Assembly (NCBI GenBank): GCA_033085395.1
Contig: JANQBS010000005.1
Coordinates: forward strand, 353,282 to 417,281
Reading direction: 5' to 3'
Origin: Xanthoparmelia taractica
Taxonomy: Eukaryota > Ascomycota > Lecanoromycetes > Lecanorales > Parmeliaceae
DNA length: 64,000 nt
Part shown: positions 45,627 through 57,768 of the stretch, piece after piece
Layout: each line of letters begins with the position of its first letter
Position numbering within the stretch: position 1 is the stretch's first letter
Program-made: the position numbers and the translations under genes
The notes under the pieces: model-generated
What the model saw: only the letters and a program-made list of their open reading frames with translations
Told to the model about the DNA's origin: nothing
The model's database searches: none

Positions 45627-48431
45627 TCACATCCAAGGCGCACCAAGCCCCTTCCCCACACTCTCCCCACCAGAAAAGATACTCCTCAGCGTATCCGACC
45701 CAACGCTCCGCTTATTCCTCACAGCCAGCTCCCTAATACCCAGCCTCCTCGCCTCCTCCACCTGCGAACTGATCGACCTCCCCTTCGTAGCCTGATTAGG
45801 CGGCCCCTTCATCTTCCTCAAATCCCCCCAGATCCTCCTCGCCTCGTCCGTGCGCAGCTGCTCTCGGGACTCCTTGAGAGATATAACCGCTAGCGCAGGC
45901 TTCGTCTTGAAGAGCTCCTCGGTGGGAATGTCACTGGTGGCACGATGCTGGGGCTTGTGGGTTTCGGCACGAAAGGAGTTTTTGCTGCAGGATTCGGAGG
46001 AGCTCTTGGCCGTAGGGATGGCGGGAGGTTTTTTTCTGGGCGACGCGTCGAGCTGCTGGCGCTCGACGATTCTGGCTTGGTATTTGAGTTCTTTGGCGAG
46101 GAGGTTGAGGTGGTCTCGACAGGCTGAGAACTGGAACCGATCGCCAAACTCGTTCTGGAGAGTTTGAAGAGCGTTTCCCGGTGATCCTTGGGTGGCCAAA
46201 TGGTACGCGAGGCGCTTCTCCACCAAGACGGTACACTCTCCAGCTGGGAGGAAGTCCGATTTCGAAGGGCTTGGCTCTTGATCTGGGTCTGGAGGACGCC
46301 TCTTCACGTGGCATTCGGTTGTGACGGAGCAGGTAGTACCCGCTGGGAGCAATGAGTGTTTGTACGTGAGTCTTGCGGTAAGAATCTTGGCGTCCGTCGG
46401 CCCAAGCATTTTGTCTAGCTGACCAAGGACATCAGTAGTATTCAGTAGCGCTTCTGATGACTGTGTTGGAGAGCCAGGTAAAGAGTACTCTTGTACTACT
46501 GCATCGCGAACCGTCAGCCGCAATAGAGCCGTGAAGACTTCACCGGGGTGTAGCTCGGTGAAGTTTACGTTCCCTATGACGCCCTCAAGGGTACAATCTG
46601 GACCGGCGGAAACTTCCAGGACAAGCTCTGTCAGATTTCCCAACAGCTTTCCACTGCGAGCTTGGGAGATCAATACGCGCAGGCGGTTCGTAACACTCGT
46701 TGGGTCAAAGTCCTGCTTTCTGCTCACGACTTGCGTTTCCTTCTCAGACAACGAGCGTAATTTCCAACCATTACAATGGATAGGAGCACCATCGTTCCTG
46801 TGGACGCTTGTAGGACAAATAATGTGGAAAGTGAGCTCGTCGTGCGCTAGTGACTGAGAAGGGAGCCCATCAGCATCTGGGGTAAGAAGGAAGATATGTC
46901 CGAAAGTGTCCTGGAGTAGCTCTTCATCTGGGTCTGGCACCGTTGATTTAAGTAGCATCTCTTTGGCGCAATCAATAGTATCAATCCAAGCATTTGCTTT
47001 CGGCTTCTCCCTTGAGCTCGTGATGGCATCCAGGTTAGTCTTTATCTTGTTCATGTGGACTTCGCTCAAACCCCTGACGACCTTGGAGTCGGCGCCACCT
47101 GTGTGAGTTACTGATGTGCAAAGTATGGCCAATCGATCGGTTACCCTGTTCAGGATTGATGCCAAGAATCTCGCAGTCTCACAGCTTGCCATGAGCGCGG
47201 CTGGGGAGGTATGGAGCCTGAAACCCTGATAAGTTTTTGATCTAGATGATAGATCTAGCGAAACTTACGAATTATCGATGACTACAACTATATCGAGCCC
47301 CGTATGCTGTGACCAGACATCTTGTACGCTGGTTGCTGAGTTCGTGGTGCCCTTGATGTCGAGTGACACCCACATGCTCCGTCCCTTCTCGGAGCTCAAC
47401 TCGTTATACTCTGGGGTCAATGTGAGATCGGCACCCATCAGGACGACATCCGCGGGCTTGCAGAGTTCTCTGAATCTCTGCAGCTTGGTTGAGCGACGAG
47501 AGTCGATTGACCCAGCGGTCGTAGAAGACGCAGCACTAGACGTTGGCGGAGTGGGATATGCCGCTCGCGCATTCTGAAGATTGCGCCCGCAGTAGTTATC
47601 TGTCTCTGTACTTGAATCACTTTGCCTGAAAGCGTGCCTGTCTTCGCGAGTTCGAGACAAAGCGGTGGCATCATACCCACCACGCGACGCTGCATGGCTG
47701 ACATGATTCCTGTTTGTAAACCCGTTCATGACTCGAGACATTAGACTATTCTTAGAAGAACTTTGCTTTCGTATTTTCCGATGAGGGAGGGGATCAAAGG
47801 TGTCCAGGTCTTTGCAAAAGGCCTCCACATTGGTCACGGCTCCTCGTTGGCCCGTTCGCAGTGCTGCTGACGATGCGGAAGGTGACGATGAAACCTCATG
47901 CACCGGGCTCAACGGATTTTGCCCTTTGTAAGTCCCGGTAGTGACCGCTCGTATAGACGCTGGTCTGGCTGTAGTAATGGCTTTCCTTGCATCGGAGCTG
48001 TTTCCTAATTGGCTCATTGCAGGGCATGAGTCGCGGGATCTTGCAGGAAGTGAAAGACCAATCGGCTCTTTATATGTCGCAATGAGAGCGGCCGTATTCG
48101 TGTCGATCGGCTCAGATTGACGCTGCTTATGCACATGAAGAAAGGTGTTTCGGCGAGCCCATTGAGAAGTTGGCGCAGCGAGATCCTGTAGGGACAGGTC
48201 TAGCTGCGTGCTATTGACCCGGTTTATACATTTCTTGCTTGGCGCAAGCGCCTGTAAGTTGCCTTGCGTTTGCGACTTGTGTATGGAGAGTGAAGAATTG
48301 ACGGTATCGGCAGTCGATGTTCGAGTCTGCTGCTCTCGCTTGAGAATTCGTAATGGTTTGGGTGTGAGATCCGGATCGCCAAAGCCGCCATTGGCTACGG
48401 GACTTCTCGACGGCTTATTGGCAATAGACAT
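45627..48431 (-). CDS. Large protein with a degenerate VWA-like domain
   Basis: Exons (minus) 48431-47269 and 47217-45627 with a 51-bp intron (GTAAGT...TTCAG) give 917 aa. The first ~340 residues are Ser/Thr/Arg-rich and probably disordered. A Rossmann-like von Willebrand A start follows: GLDIVVVIDNS, then after the splice junction CETARFLASILNRVTDRLAI (followed by LCTSV) and later FGHIFLLTPDADG. The MIDAS loop reads DNSLHTS rather than DxSxS, so metal binding is doubtful. After the domain come beta-rich segments (LTELVLEVSAGPDC, GEVFTALLRLTV) as seen in fungal VWA proteins of unknown role, then a basic helical C-terminus (EARRIWGDLRKMKG). Function unknown. Convergent with PEX7. Confidence 0.75.
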
Positions 48432-48509
48432 GATAACTTTGTGTTAAGCAAAAAGATGGACAATACCCCACTTTAGCTGGAACACATGTGATACACGCTC
48501 TCTGCAAGG

Positions 48510-48743
48510 TCAACTCCTGAGATGTTCTTCAGTGGAATCGGATGCGTTCCTCCTATGCCTTAGAGCGAAGCTGGGCCTTGCCCAAGATCGAACACCCCAG
48601 GTCTGAAGTTTTAAACGCAGTGCTGGGGCCCAGGCGGTACATTTGATTGCAATGTACGTCACCAAAGCGAGTATCAAGATGGGGACAATAGTCAGCAAAA
48701 CGATGGGAGCCGGAGCCCAAGAGCCTTTGTCGACACCTTTCAT
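48510..48743 (-). CDS. Possible small single-TM protein
   Basis: A 77-aa frame from the ATG at 48743 with one clear hydrophobic helix (PIVLLTIVPILILALVTYIA) after WAPAP, then a basic C-terminal part (LRHRRNASDSTEE). Composition and the TM-then-basic layout look real, and it sits in the gap between two minus-strand genes (285 bp upstream of it to the UEV stop). No family recognised; it may also be the last exon of a gene with small upstream exons. Confidence 0.4.
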   Translation of the reverse strand: MKGVDKGSWAPAPIVLLTIVPILILALVTYIAIKCTAWAPALRLKLQTWGVRSWARPSFALRHRRNASDSTEEHLRS

Positions 48744-49017
48744 AGAATTCGTGGACAATAGCTTTACACTTAACTGCACGTAAAGCTGCTATCTGAATGC
48801 TATAATGTTGGAAAGGGTATTGATGCTGTTGATTTGGCAGAGTCCGTTCTCTTTGAGAAGAGGTCACCCGAGAGCACCACGATTCAAGGAAGGAGCAACG
48901 ATTTCACAAGACTCGTTATTGCGGTAAGTGCATTGCACTTAGGGAGACTGTAGTGAGGCGTTCCTCCACCAAAAAGGCACTCAGGTACCTGGACCCTAGG
49001 ACGAATCCCACAGCCCA

Positions 49018-50141
49018 CTACGAGCCGCCCACATGACTGAAAACCTCTGCTTTGACTGCTTCAACCACATCATCACCTACATCGACAAATCGGATCTGAG
49101 ACATGATATCAGATCATGTCTGACAGCAGTACCGGATGTGGGAAGCTTACCAGATCATCCCCACCGCCGCTACCTCCGTAGAGTGTAGGTTCTGCAATGC
49201 TTGCGTCAATACCTTTCCGAACCCTTTCTTCCCAGACACCGTCCCAGCTCCATTCATCTTGCTTGTGCAGGCTCGGCACGGGATCGACAAGCTCGTTATC
49301 TGTTTCATTGCCCCGACGGTACGCTCGCCAGGCTTTCCAAGCGCCCAAATTCCCAGCAGCCTCCAACGGCAGTGTGTCTAATGCGGTCTCATCGTCAAAG
49401 GTGCGCTTGATGTACTCCAGAACTTCGATAACCTTTGTCAATCGGCTGGGTTGGATCGAATCTCTCGGTCGTATTCGACCATTGCCCAACCAAGGTGATT
49501 CAGATCTTGAGGAGGACCCTCCAGAACTCGAATCCTCCAGTGGAGGTGGCCTATGCAAGCCATCCAGCTGACTCGCAACGTCTGCATGCGCATCGCTCAC
49601 GTGTCTTAACCCCGGTGCTGAAGACTTAGCGCTCTTCTGCGACCGACCAAACCAGTGAGGAAATCCGTGCCTAAGGCTGTAGCCGCCTGGGGGAAGTCGC
49701 TCTTCGTCAGTGGCACTGACAGTTTCTGAGTTTGAAGATCCCGTCGTGTATGTGTAGGTGGTCAATGGCGCGACCAGGGGGTGGAAGATGTCACTAATGA
49801 AGGTGATTGCTGGGGGTAGGATAGGATAGTCAGGAGGGAAGGAGATATGGAAGCGTAGGATTGCTGGCGCGTAGGGTCCTAAGAAAGATCAGCTGGCTTA
49901 GTACTGAGAAGGCTATAAAATGCTGGGTACCTTTGCGGACGAAGAGGACGCCAGACCACTGCGTTGAAGCTCCAGGCTTCAGACTCAGATAGATTCCTTC
50001 GGGACATGCTTGCTTAAGACTCGCGCTGTAAATAATTAGACCTCGACTAAGGGATTTTGATACTGACAGGTACTCTTACTACTCGAGCAGCGTGTATTGC
50101 TGAATGTTATGATACCATGGAAGTTGACGCAGGGAAGTCAT
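49018..50141 (-). CDS. UEV-type E2 variant (ubiquitin-conjugating fold without catalytic Cys)
   Basis: Exons (minus) are 50141-50080, 50025-49931, 49878-49151 and 49095-49018; introns 54, 52, 55 bp; 320 aa. The start reads QQYTLLEYASLKQACPEGIY, then WSGVLFVRKGPYAPAILRFH and ISFPPDYPILPPAITFISDI followed by FHPLV, a textbook UBC beta-sheet with the PPxxP turn. Where E2 enzymes have the active-site Cys shortly after HP-, this protein has APLTTYTYTTG and no Cys, so it cannot form a thioester itself. A ~100-residue Ser-rich insert follows, then a helical E2 tail (SRLTKVIEVLEYIKRTFDDE) and DDLIRFVDVGDDVVEAVKAE. The closest concept is the AKTIP/FTS class of E2 variants, which work in Hook-dynein vesicle transport; that link is inference. 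Divergent from MTG2. Confidence 0.85.
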
Positions 50142-50349
50142 ATCATCACCGACTTGTAAAATCTCCGCTCCGCAGGATTCATGTAGATCTCTCCGCAAAT
50201 TTGAAGAAAGTGTCTAATAATGATTCATACAATTGGCTCCAAGTCTAAAATCAAACATGGCAAACAATTATTGACATCCTAGAGAGACACGATGCAAACC
50301 ATGCTGAGGTGATAACAAAACAGGAGTCATCACCAAACACGCTGCTCCA
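50142..50349. promoter_or_regulatory. Divergent promoter UEV/MTG2
   Basis: 208 bp between divergent start codons. AT-rich centre; no specific site is claimed. Confidence 0.4.
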
Positions 50350-52023
50350 ATGGCCCGTCTCCAAGGCCCCCTTCTTCCATTCCTCTATCCATGTCTGGTG
50401 TCAAGACCACTCCGCCTTGGGCCATCTTTACAATTTGGTCCTCTCGACCATTTCTCTAAACGTCATCAGTCTACCGAGCCTGTATCCGAAGTGCAGTCGC
50501 CAACAGACACACTCGCTCAATCTTCGCACCTTAATCCTCCACCCACAGACTACGGCCGCACAATTTTCGCGGACAAGGCTACATTGACACTATCGGCTGG
50601 CTCTGGTGGCCACGGTTGTATATCGTTCCTCCGGGAGAAGTTCCTTGAGTTTGGGCCTGCCAACGGTGGCGACGGTGGTAGTGGAGGCAGCGTTTACATC
50701 CAAGCGGTACGAGGAGAAACAAGTCTACATAAGCTCACTCGACGCAGCATACTACGAGCGGGACGGGGCAAGAATGGGCAAGGAAAGAGCAAAGGTGGCA
50801 CAAGAGGAGAAGATTTATTGGTGCAGGTACCAGTAGGGACTGTCGTGAGGGAGGTCAGCAGGCATGATCCTATTGCCGAAGAGGAGGAAAGTAGGGGGCT
50901 AGAAGCAGGGAGCGAAGAAGCTGCAGAGGGAGAGACAAGGGGAACTTGGAGGAGGGATAAATGGGTTCTCTATCCAGCGTCCACGCCGTCGGAGTACGCG
51001 ACTGCGGAGTTCCCTCCCCTTCCAAGGCCGAGGAGGTCAGATTTAGCAATGGCACAACCTGGACCGCCTATTTCGCTGGATCTATCTGAACCGATGGAGA
51101 AGCCGATGCTGCTCGCTGCAGGGGCTGTGGGAGGGTTGGGCAACCCGCACTTCATGACAAGCACGAATCGACGCCCTAAGCTGGCAACGAGAGGCGAGGC
51201 GGGCATGTCCGTGACGGTAGAATTGGAGCTCAAGCTCCTCGCGGACGTGGGCTTCGTGGGTATGCCAAATGCGGGTAAAAGCACTCTGCTCCGAGCTCTG
51301 AGCCGAAGCAGGGCGAGAGTTGGAGACTGGGCTTTCACAACGCTGCAACCTAATATTGGAACCATGGTCCTGGATAATAGCCATGGGCGGCCCAACGTAC
51401 AAGCCAACAGAGCCAGTGGAGAACCAAGAACTCAGATTTCCATAGCGGATATCCCAGGACTGATACCGGATGCTCATCTGGACAAGGGGCTAGGCCTTGG
51501 TTTTCTTCGTCACGTCGAACGAGCTCAAGTTCTCGCATTCGTGGTTGATCTGAGCGGTACCGATGCGGTCGAGTCATTGAATATCCTCTGGAGGGAGCTG
51601 GGCGAGTTTGAAACTTTGAAAGGTAAGGAGACCAACATGCAAACAGAATCCCGGATTGTCGATTGGAAAGCCTTTGGCAGCCCTTCCTCTTCTGCTTCTG
51701 CTCGTAATGGTAAATTAGCGAGGAATGATGAGAATGTAATCATTGAGCCATCGGGGCCGAAGTCGCTACCCGCTCTGCCAATGGCGCCAATATTATCGAA
51801 ACCATGGTTTGTGGTGGCCACCAAGGCAGACGTTGAAGGCACTCAAGCAAATTTTGCCAAATTGCAAGCTTACCTTGCTGCTCTAGCAAGTGGTACAGTG
51901 GAACATCCGAGCAGAAGAAAGAATGCATGGAAGGGCAGACTGGCTGCAATCCCTGTTTGTGCTATTCGGGGTGAAGGTGTCGAGAAAATACCAGAATGGA
52001 CAGTTGGGCTACTGGATGATTGA
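50350..52023 (+). CDS. MTG2: Mitochondrial Obg-family GTPase (ribosome assembly)
   Basis: A single-exon 557-aa Obg/CgtA GTPase acting in assembly of the mitochondrial large ribosomal subunit. The N-terminus (MARLQGPLLPFLYPCLVSRP...) is Arg-rich, Ser-rich and acid-free at first, a likely mitochondrial presequence. The Obg glycine-rich domain is clear: SAGSGGHGCISFLREKFLEF, GGDGGSGGSVYI and KGGTRGEDLLVQVPVGTVV. G-domain motifs: G1 GMPNAGKST near residue 303, switch FTTLQPNIGTM, G3 DIPGLI near 367, G4 TKAD near 490 (Thr instead of Asn, common in this subfamily). An acidic/Ser-rich insert at about residues 175-200 and another near 430-460 interrupt the usual length. Start is the first ATG in frame. 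Confidence 0.94.
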   Translation: MARLQGPLLPFLYPCLVSRPLRLGPSLQFGPLDHFSKRHQSTEPVSEVQSPTDTLAQSSHLNPPPTDYGRTIFADKATLTLSAGSGGHGCISFLREKFLEFGPANGGDGGSGGSVYIQAVRGETSLHKLTRRSILRAGRGKNGQGKSKGGTRGEDLLVQVPVGTVVREVSRHDPIAEEEESRGLEAGSEEAAEGETRGTWRRDKWVLYPASTPSEYATAEFPPLPRPRRSDLAMAQPGPPISLDLSEPMEKPMLLAAGAVGGLGNPHFMTSTNRRPKLATRGEAGMSVTVELELKLLADVGFVGMPNAGKSTLLRALSRSRARVGDWAFTTLQPNIGTMVLDNSHGRPNVQANRASGEPRTQISIADIPGLIPDAHLDKGLGLGFLRHVERAQVLAFVVDLSGTDAVESLNILWRELGEFETLKGKETNMQTESRIVDWKAFGSPSSSASARNGKLARNDENVIIEPSGPKSLPALPMAPILSKPWFVVATKADVEGTQANFAKLQAYLAALASGTVEHPSRRKNAWKGRLAAIPVCAIRGEGVEKIPEWTVGLLDD

Positions 52024-53673
52024 TAAAAATGCCGGTAGAGAGCCTGTTCGGTTTGTATGATGAACAAAATGCCCTGGAGAGTGTTGTACAGTATTTGCCA
52101 GAGAAGGAAGGAACCATGCAGCTTCCTTGACGACCCAGCGATCAGCGAAGACTCAATCTCAGGAAAAGCGATATGATTAACGAAATTAAGTACACGACAC
52201 GACCGAACGGTCAGAGCATGTAAGCACAATGTTCAGTGCACCAAGCCGTCGAATAAACATACGAGACCTAAAGTACTATTAAATTATATAAATGGACACC
52301 AAAACCTCCAGACTGGACGACAGAAAGGCTCGTTACGAATCGTCACAGCTACAGCCTGCTCGACTCGACAAATACACCATCCTCGAGCTGGCGCGCATAC
52401 CCAGTGTCGCGCGGGTGGTGGAGGTTGAGGATTGGCTGGGGAGGGTGTATGGCAAGGCCGCTGCACCAGCAAAAGCAACATCGGAGGGATATGCACGCAT
52501 GCAAGAGCTCAACGGCTTTGACAAGGCCCAGGAAAAGAGTAGCATCCGAGACTGTTCTCCGAGCGAGGGACGGGTTCTGGCTTCTCGCCCGCCAACCACG
52601 ACAGCGCACAGCGCTCGGTGTGAAGTGAATAGTGGAATGGTGGAATGGCCAATGTACAGATGGCGCAAATGGGCAACGAAATCGGTATAATTTACAAATG
52701 TTAGGTAGGCATTCCTTCAGGTGGATACAAGATATTATTATTGGGTAGGTTTGATGAAAGCTGCAAGTTGACCAGAATGAAAACGTGGCGCAGCCTCATA
52801 ATCCCGCACGAGCCCCCGGGGAAAGACAATGCGAACAATGGTGAATGAGGTGAATGAGGCTTGACACGAGTCCCCCCCAAAGCTAGCCCTATCAGAGACA
52901 TCCCGCGCATATCTAGCGCCTTGGCTTATCCAAAAGATGTGCCCTATAATCCCCTATTAACCCCCTCGGCCTCTCCGGTTGGTTGGTGAGAAAGCGGAGG
53001 GAAAGCTGGGATTGCCCCCATAACTTAGTTCTATAAGGTAAAGTTGAAGGTAACCAGACCCGGTAACGAGTCCGAACTGCTTTGGAGTAGAAGTACGAAG
53101 TAAAGGTAAAAATATCTTCTCTATCGGCCTCACTCGGCCTACTTTTACTGTACTTTATCATCATCCGCAGCACGCCTGGCTTACAACTACTTTTGCTACC
53201 TTATATCCTACCTCCGCCTTCACCGTCTTCTTCCTTCTCATCTACACTTGACCTACATCCGATCTTTCCTTTTCACAATAAATTTAATAATAAATCTTCT
53301 TCTTCGCAATAGAAAATATATCTATCCTCGTCGCCATATCATTCATTTGTGCGCTGCGAATATAACAATCGCATTCTCTTATCCACGGACTTCGGCTCTT
53401 AAACTTTCGGAGATATTTCAAAGTACGGTAAGGTATCTTCAAAAGCGGCCCAAGCTTCTAAGCTTCCGTCAATCCCACGTCCACCTCCCACCTCCCACCT
53501 CCCACGTTCGCATCTACTTTACTTCTACCTTTGCATCCCACATCCATCCACGCGACAAAATTCACAACCAATGTCAATCCCATCTTCAATGGCTTCGTAG
53601 CATTGAACTCACTATCCTATCTATACGCTCACCCCTCTTCGGAGGTTGGTGAGCGTTTCAAGCCGATCGAGTG
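52024..53673. other. Intergenic, no supported gene
   Basis: 1.65 kb. A 132-codon plus-strand frame (52292-52690) overlaps minus-strand frames of similar length and has no family signature. Around 53030-53110 and 53424-53434 there are AAGGTAAA/CGGTAAGGTA-type words; CCACCTCCCA is repeated near 53480-53505, in the likely 5' UTR of the following gene. Confidence 0.5.
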
Positions 53674-55520
53674 ATGCTCCTACCGCGCGCCTTCTACTCG
53701 AGCCCGCCCCCTCCTCAGGACTCCAAGCAAAATCGTCCGACACTGCTTGTCTCTTGGTGGTGTACAGGTTTCGCACTGACAATCATACTCGTGCGCCTAG
53801 CTGGTCGATATGTGCGCACCGAAAGGCTATTTAGAGAGGATAAGATCATGGCTTTGAGCTTGATACCACTCTTGGCTAGGATGGGCCTCGTCCACTTGCT
53901 ATTACTTTGGGGAACGAACAATGTCACAACCGAGGGCCTGACAGCGCGCGACGTTCATTATCGCGAGATTGGGAGCAGGCTTGTCCTAGCGTCCAGGATC
54001 ATGTACGCCATGTTGTCAGTAGCCACTTCAACAGCCAAAGGTGTAGAGTGCTAATGATTTACGAAGCTTGTGGATCGCCAAGTTCACCATCTCCGAATTT
54101 CTCAAGCGCCTCACAAGTCACGTTTGGAAAGATTCGTACGAGTTCTGTCTGCAATGCATCCGCTGGTTCCTAGTCGTCACCTTCGTTGCTGTCGTGATCG
54201 CCACCCTCTCTGAATGTCAACCTTTCAGCCATTACTGGCAGGTAGTCCCAGACCCAGGAGCGAGGTGCCGGGAAGGCAACATCCAACTCATTACTATGGG
54301 AACGAGCGATGTCATCACCGATCTCTTGATCATTGGCTTCCCAATACCAATCGTCCTCAAATCTGCCATGAATACCAAGCGGTAAGCGCTGATCGAAACC
54401 TGACATGAATCGGAGCTGTACTGATCGACCCCCCAGGAAGATCTCCCTGGTTCTCCTTTTCGCGCTGTCTCTCATACTCGTCGCCATCACCCTCTATCGT
54501 GTCGTCAGCGTGATAGATCGTCACTATGATCAACGATTCCGCTCGCTTCTGGCCTCCCTCGAAATCCTTGCCGCCGCCGCAGTCTCCAACGCACTTGTTC
54601 TCGGCTCATTTGTCCGTGACCGTGGCACGAAAAAGCAACGCTTTCGCTTTGGCAGCACTGGTGGACACAGTAGCTTGGAACGTTCAACTAATGCTCCTCA
54701 TCGCGCTATCACGGCGAGGACTTGGGGCAGTGACGCCGACCTTGTCGGCGATCTAGGAATGAGACTGCATCCTGACTTGACCGAAAAACGATCGAGTGTT
54801 GCGAGACCAGCACCTGTAGCTATGTCATCACATGCTAAACCAGATATAGACACATCAGGTCTCGTTGACAGGAGCTGGAATTTTCCAACGCGTCCATCTG
54901 TTGAGACAGATAAGATCGATGTGAGATCTCCTGCGCCTCTTAGTGAACTTCAGCCTGGCACCTCTGAGACACCGACAACACCCCGCCGTTTATCATTCTT
55001 TGACGTCGGTGGCCTGCTTGGCGAGAACGACCCACCCAAAGTTCGTCATCGAACTTCAATGGCGAAATATCAGCAACACCCCCCTACCTCACTATCGCCT
55101 AGCTTGCATCCGCACATGGCTAGGTCAAGGAGAGGTAGCCATGCTCTGCTCCAGGACATTGGCGGATTGATGGAAAATTCACCCTCTCCGCCTCGGAACA
55201 CCGCATTTCGCCCGCTTTCACGTTCTCAGAACACTGACCTGATTGAGGCCTTGCAGTCCACACCACCCAGTTCCTCGCCTCGACCCTCCGTGCCTCCAGC
55301 TCAGCGACGAGGCGAGCCACATGGGCTGCAAGACCTTGGGGGCTTACTATCACCTTCGCCACAAGCCACCAATCCAAACCCAGATCAGAGTTCTCAGCAA
55401 TCTGGACTCATTGAAGCGTTGCAGTCTACGCCGCCCAATTCGCCGCCAAAATCATTTCCATCCCCTCAGAGACAGCGCGGCTCACAAGGACTCCAGGATG
55501 TCGGAGGCTTGTTATCTTGA
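53674..55520 (+). CDS. Seven-TM fungal rhodopsin-like membrane protein with repeated tail motif
   Basis: Exons are 53674-54014, 54067-54381 and 54437-55520; introns 52 bp (CTAAT branch) and 55 bp; 579 aa. Membrane helices: LVSWWCTGFALTIILVRLAG, MALSLIPLLARMGLVHLLLL, LVLASRIMYAMFLWIAKFTI, WFLVVTFVAVVIATL, then ITDLLIIGFPIPIV, ISLVLLFALSLILVAITLYR and LASLEILAAAAVSNALVLGS. The cytoplasmic-side FREDKIMAL and SEFLKRL motifs fit the fungal rhodopsin-domain (PTH11/SAT4-related) group, whose ligands are mostly unknown. The ~270-residue tail repeats a short motif four times: FDVGGLLG, LLQDIGGLMENSP, GLQDLGGLLSPSP and a terminal GLQDVGGLLS, with two copies of LIEALQSTPP between. Start ATG at 53674. 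Confidence 0.83.
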
Positions 55521-57716
55521 GTCTGATTTCCCCCATCACTCTGCCGTGAGTGACTCAGTGTTGGATTTTATTATTGTCATCTTGAGCCTGCGACTGTTAT
55601 CATTATGAAGCAAGGTGTTTGGCGCTCAGGGAGTATAGATCAAAGTGAACGTCTGATGGCACGGGTCTGGACGTGGGGAATTATCTCTCGCGATTTCCTC
55701 GCATTTGCATGCATGGGATGGACTGGAGGGAAGATACCCATACTGAATTACGGCAGGTAGTATTTATCCTTTTTTTATTTTATTCTTACGTCTATACTTA
55801 CTCTTCAATGCTTGCTACATTCATGCTATCGTTCTGCGAGCCTGAGTTGCCCGGATCAGAAGCTTGTTTGATACCTTACACTTCATCTCTCGGGAATTGC
55901 CCACTGCAGTTTCAATGAGTAAGCGACCAATCAAATTGTAGTCGATTCTGTGACATATACCCACCCGCCCATTCACCGCTCTCCTAAATTCTCTACTTCA
56001 TTCCACACTAACGGGCCAGAAATTTCCTAGTCCACGTTGTGTGATACTACATGCACACGTTTCATCTCTACAAGTCTCTCTGTCTACCTTAATATACTGC
56101 ATTGGGGTCTGCGGAAAAAGGTTCGCTCGACGAGGTTTTGAACCTTTGCTTTGTCGCACAAGTATACATAAGGTACATACATACATACACGGACTTCTTC
56201 CTATCCTATTCTATCCTTACCATCCTTACCATTCTGCTGATATCCGTGATTGCGATTTACTTTGTAAATGCGGGTCGAATGAGCGCTCTTGCAGCTGATC
56301 TGATTTGATCTGGTTTGATCTTTCTCATCGCTGGCAAGTGCTTCTTCATTTATTGCGCGCTCGATGATACTCTTCCAAATTCTTGACCGGGCATTTTGTT
56401 CTTTTCTCATGTCTCCATGCTCGCAAGAGCGAGATTAAGAAGAATAATTGCCGATGATGGCAGCTGTGATCTGTTGTACAACATATGTCAAAGTCGAAAG
56501 CTGATTTAACGTTCCTTGTGTCAACAATACCTCAGGTGTGTCAGGTTGACTTACGGATTGATCAAGCTGTGTATAGCTTGCGTCTGCTCGCATGCTTTTC
56601 AGGTCAGTTGCGAGAGCTACGGAAACATACCTTTTGATCAGTACTGTGTGCAAGGACAATCTACTATGGGCATTGTTTGATGCAAACCTCCCCCAGCTGA
56701 GGACTTCGGAGGAGGGCTTAATATCAAGGGCGTATCATCTACGTCGAGGAAACGACGGTGACAGTCATAACAATCATGTCGTCTCCAACCATGCCTTCAA
56801 AACTATGGAGAGTCCCGCCAATCCTGTTTTGCAAACAACTAGGTACTGCTTCACTCACTACAACATCTAATATTCGTTTCGACGCATTATCCACCTTACT
56901 TCTACGCAAACTATCTTGATAATCTCCACCCTCCACCTTATTATTCTGTTATACGTGATCTGATAAAGGCGTTCAGAACACGCAATCTCTTTTTATAGAA
57001 CAATCCTTTTTATATTTATTTGGAGGAGCCTTTCTGGATTAAGCTCTTTTATTATGGTCGGCCCTTCGGATGGGATGTGAACGATGATGTCCTCGGAAAG
57101 CGTAATATCGAGACACTACGACGCACTCTTGGCTTTTACAGACCAAGACGAACTTGAGGATTTCGTCATGGAGTCAAAATGTTTGATTGGGCCTTTTTCT
57201 TTCACGATACGTTAGATTATGGGCTACGTCGAACATTTGACGAGCATTTCAATTTTTCTTCTCTGCAAGCAGTCTTCTCCTGGCAAGGTCTGCAGGAATT
57301 CTTTGGCTGCCTTTCGAACTACACGCGAAGCAAAACAAAGTCGGGGTCTGAAAGAAAGTACCTGACCGTGCGCTTTTTTTATCTCGAATTGTCAATGATT
57401 TTTCCTCATTGGGCATTCACGTTTGTTTTGGAATGACTGCTCGATGGTGATCACTATTTTTTTTCTCGGCATTCGCCTTCTGTATTCTCCTTATAACCCC
57501 GCGTTCTTGACTCATATTGTCTGTCTTTTGATTTCGAAGAAGACTTCCGCAAGTACAACGCAAAAGCAGCTACTAGCTCACAAGATTCCTCAACCGCTTC
57601 ATTTATATGGTTAAGAGCTTGGGAGGTATAGCAGTGAAGTCCGCATAGACAGCTATTGGCAAGGCTCTGCGCTTGCGTTATCTTGATCGAAGTGGATTTG
57701 CAGGAGACTTCAAATC
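55521..57716. other. Intergenic, fragments only
   Basis: 2.2 kb after the rhodopsin-like gene. Only short frames. One plus-strand frame at 57179-57436 (85 codons) contains aromatic-rich peptide and could be a relic, but no family is recognised. Confidence 0.45.
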
Positions 57717-57768
57717 CTACTCACGAGACCATTGTTTTAATTGGACACTGACGACAATGAATAGATAG

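Noticed and set aside
52292..52690. 132-codon plus-strand frame
   Set aside because: No recognisable family, overlaps minus-strand frames of similar length, no splice or codon evidence.
56100..56170. GGTTTTGAACC word resembling a Pol III B box
   Set aside because: No tRNA fold on either strand and no A box at suitable distance.
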